Assembly: GCF_000940805.1 (NCBI RefSeq)
Contig: NZ_CP007142.1
Location: forward strand, 3,572,593 to 3,636,592
DNA: 64,000 nt
Source of the DNA: Gynuella sunshinyii YC6258
GTDB lineage: Bacteria; Pseudomonadota; Gammaproteobacteria; Pseudomonadales; Natronospirillaceae
Reading direction: 5' to 3'
Made by a program: the position numbers and the translations under genes. Below the pieces are notes generated by a model that saw only the letters and a program-made list of their open reading frames with translations, had not been told where the DNA came from and ran no database searches. Below, in pieces: positions 27,491 through 34,017 of this stretch (within the stretch, counting starts at the first letter, position 1; every line of letters starts with the position of its first letter).

Positions 27491-28400
27491 CGCCGCATTC
27501 CCTCTGCCAGTGAACCTGAAGCTGACTCATCAACTCATTAATGAACTGATGGGATTGCTGCACCGTGGTCTCAGTCAGTTGGGTATAGAGAGCCGTTGTT
27601 TTGGGACATTCATGACCCATCTCATGCTGGATGGCGCGCAGGTTCAACCCGGCTTCAACCAGGTGAGCCCCATAGCAGTGTCGTAAACTGTGGGGCGTGA
27701 TGCGTTTGTGAATATTGCACTCGGCCACAATGACTTTGAAGGCGCGCTGAACACCGCCACGATCCATGATGACACGACTGGCAAAGCGCTCCTCAGCCGT
27801 CTTGCCCGCGGGAAAGAGCAGCTTTGGGTGACGATGGGTCACCCAGTATCGGCGCAAGGCTGACAAGGCGGCGTCGGGCAGAGTGACAAAGTGGTCTTTC
27901 TTGCCTTTACCCTGGCGGATATGCACCCGCCTGTGTTCACTGTCGATATCCCCGACCCGTAGGTTCAAGGCTTCACCAAGTCGCAGCCCCATGCTGTATG
28001 TCACCAGAATAAAGGTTTGATAGCGCAACTCGCGGGCGGTGTTGATGACCCGCTCGATCTCATTCAAGGTCAGGATATCGGGCAAGACACGGGTTTGCGG
28101 TGGTTTGACAATATCGACCCATTGCCAGGGTTTGCCGAGGACCTGATCGTAGAAGAACTGTAAGCCGTTGCGATCCACCTTCACGGTGCTCCAGGAATGG
28201 CTTTTAACCAGCGCGAGAAAATAGTCTTTGAGTTGATCCAGGGTTAAGCGGTCAGGGCATTGATCGAAATACTCGGTGATACGCCGTACGGCCCGGGCAT
28301 AGCAATCGATGGTTGACTTGGTCTTGCCTTGTCGGATGAGTGCGTTAACATGCTGTTGGTACAGTGAATTGAATCGTTTTTGCTGTGCTTTGTTCATCAT
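27477..28400 (-). CDS. Tyrosine recombinase accompanying the IS91-like transposase
   Basis: A 307-aa phage-integrase-family recombinase. An N-terminal SAM-like core-binding domain is followed by a catalytic domain with Arg in MGLRLGEAL, HSLRHCYGAHL, GH in EMGHECPKTT and the Tyr in ALYTQLT. It lacks the additional insert typical of integron integrases between motifs II and III, so it is not IntI despite lying in an attC array. Such XerC-like recombinases are found upstream of the transposase in a subset of IS91 elements. The start is ATG at 28400 or the adjacent ATG one codon on. Confidence 0.9.
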   Translation of the reverse strand: MMNKAQQKRFNSLYQQHVNALIRQGKTKSTIDCYARAVRRITEYFDQCPDRLTLDQLKDYFLALVKSHSWSTVKVDRNGLQFFYDQVLGKPWQWVDIVKPPQTRVLPDILTLNEIERVINTARELRYQTFILVTYSMGLRLGEALNLRVGDIDSEHRRVHIRQGKGKKDHFVTLPDAALSALRRYWVTHRHPKLLFPAGKTAEERFASRVIMDRGGVQRAFKVIVAECNIHKRITPHSLRHCYGAHLVEAGLNLRAIQHEMGHECPKTTALYTQLTETTVQQSHQFINELMSQLQVHWQRECGDDPG

Positions 28401-28494
28401 AATGCCTCCGTGATCGCAGAGCGGAATGTCTGCGTAGAGGCATTATTACTTTAGTGTGGTGTGTGTGGGTTTTAATCTGCCGCATAGCGGCTTC

Positions 28495-28569
28495 GTTCAA
28501 CAAGTCAATCAACTACGCGCCTTCGGCGCCGGACGCAGCAAAGCTGCGCCGGTTATTGAGGCGTTAACT
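28495..28569 (+). other. attC site 9
   Basis: GTTCAAC ... GTTAACT, 75 bases, with GCGCCTTCGGCGCC and GCGCAGCTTTGCTGC-type stems. Its left end abuts the IS91-like element. Confidence 0.8.
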
Positions 28570-28586
28570 GCTTTAGGTAAGAACCG

Positions 28587-29012
28587 TTGAATTTAATTGT
28601 TACTCAAAATCCAGATCAAGATTTAGTTGATGGTATAAGAGCAGGACTTCAGGTCCATAATCGTCCGTTTCTAGAAAATGTAGTCCGAACTCATTTGTCT
28701 GTTCATGGAAAATTTGAAGACGGTAGCGTTGCATGTGGAATTGTCGGAGAAGTATGGGGTGCGTGGCTTTCCATAAAGTACTTATTCGTTAGCCCATCAC
28801 GAAAACAGCAAGGAATTGGATCTGAATTGCTATCAAAACTTGAAGAGAGAGCTGTTTCTCTTGGCGCAAAACAAGCAGTACTTGAAACCTATAGCTTTCA
28901 AGCTAAAGGGTTCTATGAGAAAAATGGTTATGAGCTAAGAATGACATTGGATAATTGCCCTGAAACTGAGCAGTTGCACTATATGACTAAGGTGCTTGGT
29001 CAGAGCAGTTAA
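28587..29012 (+). CDS. GNAT family N-acetyltransferase (cassette)
   Basis: 141 aa from a TTG start, with the GNAT acetyl-CoA loop VSPSRKQQGIGSELL and C-terminal SFQAKGFYEKNGYEL. The short form and LFVSPSRKQQGIG pattern fit small acetyltransferases common as cassettes. The substrate is unknown. AGGTAAG is 9 bases before the start. It is flanked by attC sites 9 and 10. Confidence 0.85.
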   Translation: MNLIVTQNPDQDLVDGIRAGLQVHNRPFLENVVRTHLSVHGKFEDGSVACGIVGEVWGAWLSIKYLFVSPSRKQQGIGSELLSKLEERAVSLGAKQAVLETYSFQAKGFYEKNGYELRMTLDNCPETEQLHYMTKVLGQSS

Positions 29013-29102
29013 CAAAAAGTAGCTGCATTTGGCCCGCTTTTTACCGCTGTCGCGGCGGGCCATCGACTCACATTCGTTCGCGGCAGTACAAAAACGTTAG
29101 GG
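29007..29102 (+). other. attC site 10
   Basis: AGTTAAC ... GTTAGGG, 96 bases, with GTAGCTGCATTTGG and GCCGCGACAG-type stems. The last core base deviates from GTTRRRY. Confidence 0.7.
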
Positions 29103-29105
29103 ATC

Positions 29106-29387
29106 ATGATGGCTCAGGCTGATAATCCAACTATAAAGTGTGGTACACATGGTACGGTAAACTCTGCTGTCGTATGTTGCCATTTATTGCAAAAAACAGA
29201 ATGTGTTTTGGGTTTCATTGAAAACAGCTCCGAACCTGATGACTTACAAGCTTGGTGTGGTGCCTGTGAGGAGTTTTTTCTTAACGAAGGTGAAATGACT
29301 GAGGCGTTCAGAGCATTTAATAATTTCAGTCTGGTTTGCGAGTTTTGTTATGCAAAAATTAAACAGCAGCATTCAGCCAATCCCTAA
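29106..29387 (+). CDS. Cys-rich small protein, probable zinc binder (cassette)
   Basis: 93 aa with the order CGTHG, CCHLL, WCGACEEFF, CEFCY. Four Cys/His pairs predict two zinc sites. It resembles a widespread family of small uncharacterised proteins in which a CxxHG start and a WCxxCE centre are conserved, but I cannot name it. ATG at 29106 or at 29109. It is flanked by attC sites 10 and 11. Confidence 0.7.
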   Translation: MMAQADNPTIKCGTHGTVNSAVVCCHLLQKTECVLGFIENSSEPDDLQAWCGACEEFFLNEGEMTEAFRAFNNFSLVCEFCYAKIKQQHSANP

Positions 29388-29468
29388 CAAGGCGCATCAC
29401 TCGCAGTCTGCGACTGCTGGGACGTCAAACGCTAACGCGTTTTTCCGCCCGTGTGCTTTGCATTAAGG
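29382..29468 (+). other. attC site 11, degenerate right core
   Basis: CCCTAAC at the left, but the right core reads ATTAAGG instead of GTTAAGG. The conserved G is lost, which should weaken recombination and fuse the two neighbouring cassettes into one unit. Confidence 0.6.
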
Positions 29469-29481
29469 CAAAAGGTACCAC

Positions 29482-29847
29482 GTGAATATTTTCAGCTGGT
29501 TCTTTAGAAAACGAGCGATCAAAAAACATGTCAGAGTGCTTGGTCCGGCGCTGAGAGAAAGGTTTGGCTATAAGAGGACTTACACGGCGACGCAAGTTAC
29601 GGATACAGCAACTTCACTGAATCTGCCTGACAAGTATCTTTGTTATGCCATAGCGCTTTACTGTACTAAAGAGGAATACGAGCGGAGCACAACTCATCCG
29701 CAATCAATGGTTATGGATTATGCAATGGCCAGAGCAGTGAGCTTCAATGTAGCGATTGTTACTGCTGTCGGTGGTGTTTCTGCCGAGAACGGAGTGTCAT
29801 CAGGCGGCGATGCTGGAGATGGATTTGGCGGTGGTGATGGCATCTAG
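29482..29847 (+). CDS. DUF6559-like small protein (cassette)
   Basis: 121 aa from a GTG start. The N-terminus MNIFSWFFRKRAIKK is basic. The body (RVLGPALRERFG, YTATQVTDTA, LNLPDKYLCYAIALYCTKEEY) matches my memory of DUF6559. The tail is Gly-rich and low-complexity. The function is unknown. It lies between attC sites 11 and 12. Confidence 0.65.
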   Translation: MNIFSWFFRKRAIKKHVRVLGPALRERFGYKRTYTATQVTDTATSLNLPDKYLCYAIALYCTKEEYERSTTHPQSMVMDYAMARAVSFNVAIVTAVGGVSAENGVSSGGDAGDGFGGGDGI

Positions 29848-29871
29848 GGAAATTGCCCGGTGCGAGTCTAA

Positions 29872-29972
29872 CCTTAACAAGTCGCTGTAGTACGCGGCCG
29901 ATGGCCGCCGGACGCCCTTTTCATTGCGGCTTCTCCTCCATTACAAGGGCGCCGCTAAGCTTTGCGTTAGAA
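29872..29972 (+). other. attC site 12
   Basis: CCTTAAC ... GTTAGAA, 101 bases, with GCGGCC / GGCCGC and AAGGGCGCC arms. Confidence 0.8.
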
Positions 29973-29995
29973 TTGGTTCTTCATTCAAGTAAATT

Positions 29996-30151
29996 ATGGT
30001 TCCGTGGCACAGTCAAATCCGCTACGGTGCAAAGTTAAAATCAGGTGGTATCCAATCGTTAAACTGGGTGCCAAGTTACCAAAAAATTGGGTTTGTCCAG
30101 TGGCAATTGTTATTCAAAGTTTGGTGGTTTCCCGGTCATGCACAATTCTAA
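29996..30151 (+). CDS. 51-aa cassette peptide, copy 2
   Basis: Same 51-codon frame as at 23771. Visible differences are SYQKIGF for SYHKIGF and FKVWWFPG for FKVQWFPG. The whole cassette from GTTAGAATTGG to the attC is conserved. Function unknown. Confidence 0.5.
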   Translation: MVPWHSQIRYGAKLKSGGIQSLNWVPSYQKIGFVQWQLLFKVWWFPGHAQF

Positions 30152-30201
30152 CAATACAAAGCTGCGGACCACGTCGTGTCCCGCAGTTTTAGGCGTTAGG
30201 C
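30146..30201 (+). other. attC site 13
   Basis: TTCTAAC ... GTTAGGC, 56 bases. Arms GCTGCGGACCAC / GTGTCCCGCAG. Confidence 0.85.
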
Positions 30202-30216
30202 AACCGAGTCTCCCCA

Positions 30217-30585
30217 ATGAAATGGAAAATAATCGAGGAAAGAAAAAGGAAATATGCAGACGAATCATATTACCTAAAGGCAGAGCTTTGTTGTACTGAA
30301 GGTACATATATTTTAGAAGTATGTTGGGCTCAAATAATGTACGCGCTAACCGTTGAGATTTTTAAGAAAGATTCAGATCCAGAATTAATTTATGATTGTA
30401 TGGTTTACTATGAAGATCGTATTGAGAAATATGGTCATCAAGTAATGAGAATGATTGAGAGCTCTCCCGTGAAAAATCTTAAGAAATTGAATTCATTTCA
30501 AAGAGATGGCGTTCTCAATCATGAGCTAAGTGAAAAATACAATGTAACGTTTAAAACCAATTTGCCAGTGAGAGGAAATGCCTAA
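30217..30585 (+). CDS. Hypothetical protein (cassette)
   Basis: 122 aa starting MKWKIIEERKRKYADE, charged and AT-rich in codon use. Two Cys occur near residue 26 and one in LEVCWAQ. No signal peptide or membrane helix is seen, and I do not recognise it. Its position between attC 13 and attC 14 supports a real cassette gene. The ATG is 15 bases after the attC core. Confidence 0.6.
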   Translation: MKWKIIEERKRKYADESYYLKAELCCTEGTYILEVCWAQIMYALTVEIFKKDSDPELIYDCMVYYEDRIEKYGHQVMRMIESSPVKNLKKLNSFQRDGVLNHELSEKYNVTFKTNLPVRGNA

Positions 30586-30714
30586 CCAAGCCATCTTGCA
30601 TCGCACCTGTTGCACAGGCGCTGGACAAATTTTCCGTGGGCCTTTTTTGTTTTTTAACGCTATGCTAAAACAAAACGGTCCACTCCAAATTTGCCGCAAA
30701 TGGCGGCGTTAGAA
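30580..30714 (+). other. attC site 14
   Basis: GCCTAAC ... GTTAGAA, 135 bases, the longest in the array. Arms GCCATCTTGC / GCAAATGGC and GGACAAATTT / AAATTTGCC are recognisable. Confidence 0.8.
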
Positions 30715-30737
30715 TTGGTTCTTCATTCAAGTAAATT

Positions 30738-30893
30738 ATGGTTCCGTGGTACAGTCAAATCCGCTACGGTGCAAAGTTAAAATCAGGTGGCATCCAATCG
30801 TTAAACTGGGTGTCAAGTTACCAAAGAATTGGGTTTGTCCGGTGGCAATTGTTATTCAAAGTTCAGTGGTTTCCCGGTCATGCACAATTCTAA
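30738..30893 (+). CDS. 51-aa cassette peptide, copy 3
   Basis: Third copy of the 51-codon frame, with changes such as WYSQ for WHSQ, NWVSSYQRIG for NWVPSYQKIG and FVRW for FVQW. The frame and stop are unchanged. It is separated from copy 2 by only one other cassette. Confidence 0.5.
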   Translation: MVPWYSQIRYGAKLKSGGIQSLNWVSSYQRIGFVRWQLLFKVQWFPGHAQF

Positions 30894-30942
30894 CAATACA
30901 AAGCTGCGGACCACTTCGTGTCCGCAGTTTTAGGCGTTATAC
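30888..30942 (+). other. attC site 15
   Basis: TTCTAAC ... GTTATAC, 55 bases; arms GCTGCGGACCAC / GTGTCCGCAG. Confidence 0.85.
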
Positions 30943-30971
30943 GCTAATCATCCAAGACAGGTGAAATTACC

Positions 30972-31388
30972 ATGTCCATGAGTTTCTTTTTAATACTTAG
31001 TCTTGATACACCGTTGCAGACAGATCAAATAAATAAAGATATCAATGAGCCTTACGGTATCCGTTATGAGCAAGGTGTTGACCTTAAATCTCACTCGGGC
31101 TTTTTGCCAATCGTACACAACGGAGTCAAAACTGGTGTGGAAACCTACTACATACCTATTAGTGAGTTAGAAGGCCATTTACCACCAGAACCTCCAATAG
31201 ATGAGTCACAAACTCAAGTATTACAACTGCGTTGGGGCGGCGATATGAATGAAAGTATTGCAGCAATTAAAACGGCTGTTGCAATATCAACAACATACAA
31301 TGGTATGGTGTTTGACGCATCAAGCAACCAATATGTAAAACCAGCGGAGTTGCTTATGGGGCTGGAGTACTTGCAAGCAGAGATGTAG
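30972..31388 (+). CDS. Hypothetical protein (cassette)
   Basis: 138 aa, ATG at 30972 or 30978, AGGTG 10 bases upstream. It begins MSMSFFLILSLDTPL and contains a Pro-rich turn (PPEPPIDES) and LQLRWGGDM. It has no Cys pairs, no convincing membrane helix and no known motif. It lies between attC 15 and attC 16, so it is likely a genuine cassette gene of unknown role. Confidence 0.6.
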   Translation: MSMSFFLILSLDTPLQTDQINKDINEPYGIRYEQGVDLKSHSGFLPIVHNGVKTGVETYYIPISELEGHLPPEPPIDESQTQVLQLRWGGDMNESIAAIKTAVAISTTYNGMVFDASSNQYVKPAELLMGLEYLQAEM

Positions 31389-31393
31389 TACGC

Positions 31394-31511
31394 GCATAAC
31401 AAACGCTTGCAGCCGAGGCCAAACACTACGCAATTTTGGTGTTACTCGCTGCGCTCAAACAATAACACTAAAACCGCTCCGCGTTAGGCCCGGCTGAAGC
31501 GGGCGTTAAAT
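31394..31511 (+). other. attC site 16
   Basis: GCATAAC ... GTTAAAT, 118 bases, arms GCTTGCAGCCG / CGGCTGAAGC. It contains a second internal GTTAGGC at 31482-31488. Confidence 0.8.
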
Positions 31512-31531
31512 GTCATGAAGAGAGATTCAAG

Positions 31532-31768
31532 TTGCCGAAGAAGAAAAAGTTTATAGCTGCAATATCGCAAATGACAAAGAACGGTGTTCCGGTATATGCT
31601 GGGTGTAACCACTATCGTGGCGAAGCTATATTTAGCCCCACTTTCAATACGTGCTATTTCAACAACGTAACTCTTACAAAAGCCAAGGGCGGCGGAGTCA
31701 ATGACAGTAATTACGTGTGTAAAGACAGTGGTGAATATTTTAGGGTCATGAAGTTTGAAGAGCTGTAA
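31532..31768 (+). CDS. Small hypothetical protein (cassette)
   Basis: 78 aa from a TTG start with GAAGAGAGA upstream; basic N-terminus PKKKKFIAAIS. Three cysteines (AGCNHY, NTCYF, YVCKD) suggest a small fold with metal or disulphide. Not recognised. It is flanked by attC 16 and 17. Confidence 0.55.
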   Translation: MPKKKKFIAAISQMTKNGVPVYAGCNHYRGEAIFSPTFNTCYFNNVTLTKAKGGGVNDSNYVCKDSGEYFRVMKFEEL

Positions 31769-31785
31769 ATCAAAATGCAGCAAAC

Positions 31786-31866
31786 ATTTAACAAGGCCAG
31801 CCACAAACGCCAGCAAGCTGGCTGGACTAGCGCCTGCGGCGCTCGCCTGTGCTGGCGGCGTTAAGT
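31786..31866 (+). other. attC site 17
   Basis: ATTTAAC ... GTTAAGT, 81 bases, arms GGCCAGC / GCTGGCGG and GGCGCTCGCC-type stem. Confidence 0.85.
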
Positions 31867-31873
31867 GTGAATC

Positions 31874-32167
31874 ATGAATAAAAATTGTTGCGAACGGATG
31901 GAAGGCGCAATCAAGCTGGATTGCGAGTTACACGAAGATATTTATTCGTGTCCCGATGTTCTTATAAGCTACACATCAAAATTCGACGAGTATGGCTTAA
32001 TCATTCATGATGGTGGTTCTGCTTCAATAGCTATCATATTTTGTCCGTGGTGCGGTACGAAGCTGCCTGAATCCAAAAGAGATTTGTGGTTTGATGAATT
32101 AGAGAAGCTTGGTTTTGATGATCCAGGCGAACAAAAAATACCAAACGAGTACACAAGTGATGCCTGA
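31874..32167 (+). CDS. DUF6980-type Cys protein (cassette, intact copy)
   Basis: 97 aa, starts MNKNCCERMEGAIKLDCELHED, centre FCPWCGTKLPESKR, end KIPNEYTSDA. It is near-identical over 78 residues to the interrupted copy at 20172, and the upstream sequence GTTAAGTGTGAATCATGAA is also shared, so one cassette was copied within the array. Cys pairs at the N-terminus and in CPWC suggest zinc binding. Function unknown. Confidence 0.75.
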   Translation: MNKNCCERMEGAIKLDCELHEDIYSCPDVLISYTSKFDEYGLIIHDGGSASIAIIFCPWCGTKLPESKRDLWFDELEKLGFDDPGEQKIPNEYTSDA

Positions 32168-32176
32168 TATAGAAAC

Positions 32177-32248
32177 ACTTAACAAAGCCAGCCATGTCGC
32201 TACGCTGGACTCGCAACAAGTTGCTCGCCCATGCTGGCGGCGTTACGT
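32177..32248 (+). other. attC site 18
   Basis: ACTTAAC ... GTTACGT, 72 bases, arms AGCCAGCCATG / CATGCTGGCGG. Confidence 0.85.
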
Positions 32249-32258
32249 GTAATTAATC

Positions 32259-32759
32259 ATGAACCCAGATATTTACAAAATCGAATTAATTGGAAGTGGT
32301 TCTTTGTCTGTTATGGCAAAGCCAGTTTCGGGAGAATGGATAGAAGATGAATTCTCTGGTATAGCTCGATGGGGAATAAATCGAATTGTGTCTTTGCTCG
32401 AAGATCACGAAGCATTTGAAGTAGGCTTGAACAACGAGAAGCAACTTGCCGAGAAATATGGAATGGAGTTTATTTTATACCCAATTCCTGATAGAGGTTT
32501 GCCGAGCACAATCCAAGAGTATTTGTGTTTTACTAAACGTCTTTATCATGAAGCTGCAGGTGGTCTCAATACGGTCGTTCATTGCCGTGCTGGAATCGGC
32601 AGAACGGGTATCATTGCGGCAGGTGTATTGCTTCATTGTGGCTTCTCTCCCATTGAGGCCTTCGAACATATTTCAAAAATACGAGGGGTGTCTGTGCCAG
32701 ACACTCAAGAACAAATTGATTGGGTGGCTAAAAGTTATGAAGCACTGCCCAACACGTAA
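32259..32759 (+). CDS. Dual-specificity/tyrosine phosphatase-like protein (cassette)
   Basis: 166 aa with the Cys-phosphatase signature HCRAGIGRTG (HCx5R) near residue 108, preceded by YPIPDRGLPS with the general-acid Asp and by the RIVSLLEDHE strand. Length and layout fit DSP-like phosphatases related to the CDKN3 group, which remove phosphate from Tyr/Ser/Thr or nucleotides and lipids. The catalytic Cys, Arg and Asp are all present, so it is likely active. Partner unknown. Flanked by attC 18 and 19. Confidence 0.85.
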   Translation: MNPDIYKIELIGSGSLSVMAKPVSGEWIEDEFSGIARWGINRIVSLLEDHEAFEVGLNNEKQLAEKYGMEFILYPIPDRGLPSTIQEYLCFTKRLYHEAAGGLNTVVHCRAGIGRTGIIAAGVLLHCGFSPIEAFEHISKIRGVSVPDTQEQIDWVAKSYEALPNT

Positions 32760-32813
32760 CAAGGCCAGGTTGTCGGACCTCCTTACAGTCGGCCGCAACT
32801 GGCGGTGTTAGTT
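32754..32813 (+). other. attC site 19
   Basis: ACGTAAC ... GTTAGTT, 60 bases, arms GGCCAGGTTG / CAACTGGCGG. Confidence 0.8.
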
Positions 32814-32826
32814 GTCTCTAGGAAAT

Positions 32827-33087
32827 ATGAATATTAAATACTGCCCATTGTGTGGCTTCGGTCCAATAGGTGAATACGCAACAGAGAATGAACTTCGTTC
32901 CTCATACGATATTTGTTCATGTTGTGGCTGTGAATACGGTTATGACGACATCGAGAAACATTATGAGGAATGGGTGAAAGATGGCTGTGAATGGTTCACC
33001 CCAGAAGATAAACCGAAAAATTGGTCTTTAGATAAACAAATTGAAAATCAAATTAGACCTTGGCCACCTAAACCGGGAATCAACTAA
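32827..33087 (+). CDS. CPCC-like Cys-rich protein (cassette)
   Basis: 86 aa, ATG with AGGAA 3-7 bases upstream. It has CPLCGFGPIG near the start and SSYDICSCCGCEYGYDD in the middle, the two-knuckle layout of the Cys-rich CPCC family, then WVKDGCEWFTPEDKPKNW. Probably a zinc-binding small protein of unknown role. Flanked by attC 19 and 20. Confidence 0.7.
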   Translation: MNIKYCPLCGFGPIGEYATENELRSSYDICSCCGCEYGYDDIEKHYEEWVKDGCEWFTPEDKPKNWSLDKQIENQIRPWPPKPGIN

Positions 33088-33153
33088 CAAACTTAGGCAT
33101 GTTCGCCCTTCGGGCTGGACTCGCTTCGATCGCCCATGCTAAGGGCGTTATGT
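33082..33153 (+). other. attC site 20
   Basis: AACTAAC ... GTTATGT, 72 bases, arms CTTAGGCATG / CATGCTAAG. Confidence 0.85.
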
Positions 33154-33165
33154 TTCGAGGAATAT

Positions 33166-33495
33166 ATGAAGAAGTACGTAGCAATATTATCTAATAAAAA
33201 CAGAGCACTATTTAGTGATGAGTTATTAGATCAGCATGTAAGTTACCTTAAAGCACAGGAAAGACTTGGTAATATGGTGCTATGCGGCCCTTTCGCCGAC
33301 AATGAGTCAGCGATTCAGATCTTGATGTCAGATAGCATAGATGACGCTTATGAAACAGTTGCATCAGACCCTTTTATTAGTGAAGGTTATTATGAAAATG
33401 TTGAGGTAAAAGAACTAATCGAAGCCAATGCCAGTAATAACTGGTTAGTCTCTGATCCACAAACCAATTCAAATCGCGCAGATTCAAAAACATAA
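33166..33495 (+). CDS. YCII-domain protein (cassette)
   Basis: 109 aa beginning MKKYVAILSNKN, with CGAGG about 5 bases upstream. The ferredoxin-like pattern HVSYLKAQERLGNMVLCGPFAD ... AYETVASDPFISEGYYENVEV matches YciI-like proteins, including the His and the D-P-F segment. The chemical role of this superfamily is mostly unknown. The frame extends 10 codons upstream into the attC, so the later ATG is preferred. Confidence 0.75.
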   Translation: MKKYVAILSNKNRALFSDELLDQHVSYLKAQERLGNMVLCGPFADNESAIQILMSDSIDDAYETVASDPFISEGYYENVEVKELIEANASNNWLVSDPQTNSNRADSKT

Positions 33496-33558
33496 CAAAC
33501 ATATGTTGCAGATTAATTTTCGCTACACTTCAATTAACTGCAAATACGAGCGTTAGGC
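33490..33558 (+). other. attC site 21
   Basis: ACATAAC ... GTTAGGC, 69 bases, arms TATGTTGCAG / CTGCAAATACG. Confidence 0.8.
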
Positions 33559-33568
33559 AAGGAATTCT

Positions 33569-33895
33569 ATGAAGAACATTCAGGTCATTGATGGCGCGGA
33601 CAACTGTGTGTATGACATCTTTGCCGCGACTGACGAGGAATTCACGCTCGTGTTTCCAGAGGGCACAAATGTTGCGTTCATCAATGAAGTTTATGAGCGC
33701 CACCCTGAAAAAACACTAGACGAGGCGTTCACCAAAATTTGGTCCCGGCCAGTCCGCAAGTGCAATACGATGGGCATCCACGGCACATTGTTCTATGAGT
33801 TGGACCACAAGAAGCAGTACTACCCAACACGACGGGACGAAGAGGCCGTTAATCCCGACGGCACACGGTTGAGATCCTTGGTAGGTCCTGACTAA
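33569..33895 (+). CDS. Conserved-looking hypothetical protein (cassette)
   Basis: 108 aa with GC-richer codons than its neighbours, suggesting a separate origin. Notable strings are NCVYDIFAATDEEF, LVFPEGTNVAF and MGIHGTLFYELDHKKQYYPTRRDEE. No membrane helix or Cys pair is seen. I do not know the family. Flanked by attC 21 and 22. Confidence 0.65.
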   Translation: MKNIQVIDGADNCVYDIFAATDEEFTLVFPEGTNVAFINEVYERHPEKTLDEAFTKIWSRPVRKCNTMGIHGTLFYELDHKKQYYPTRRDEEAVNPDGTRLRSLVGPD

Positions 33896-33921
33896 ATGTT
33901 TGACGAAAAAATATGTAAAAA

Positions 33922-34008
33922 GCCTAACAATGCCATGAAGTCTGTTCCGGGCCTTCGGCCCTCCACCGGACGCCCCTGTCGGGTCGCCGCTTATGGCTAG
34001 CGTTATGT
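33922..34008 (+). other. attC site 22
   Basis: GCCTAAC ... GTTATGT, 87 bases, with GGGCCTTCGGCCC and GGCGACCC-type stems. It is the last intact attC before RAYT element 2. Confidence 0.85.
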
Positions 34009-34017
34009 GAAAACATA

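Larger units (their letters stand above)
26239..28494 (-). mobile_element. IS91-like element: Y2 HUH transposase plus tyrosine recombinase
   Basis: About 2.25 kb lying exactly between the end of attC 8 (GTTGAAC) and the start of attC 9 (GTTCAAC). It contains two overlapping minus-strand genes, the recombinase upstream of the transposase. The GAAC flank at the transposase 3' side fits IS91 target choice. At the other end is a small hairpin (CCGCATAGCGG, 28480-28490). There are no terminal inverted repeats, as expected for rolling-circle elements. Exact ends are inferred, not proven. Confidence 0.75.

Noticed and set aside
27477-28400. Integron integrase in the cassette array
   Set aside because: It lacks the insert typical of IntI and is coupled to an IS91-type transposase by a 14-base overlap, so it is the recombinase of that element.
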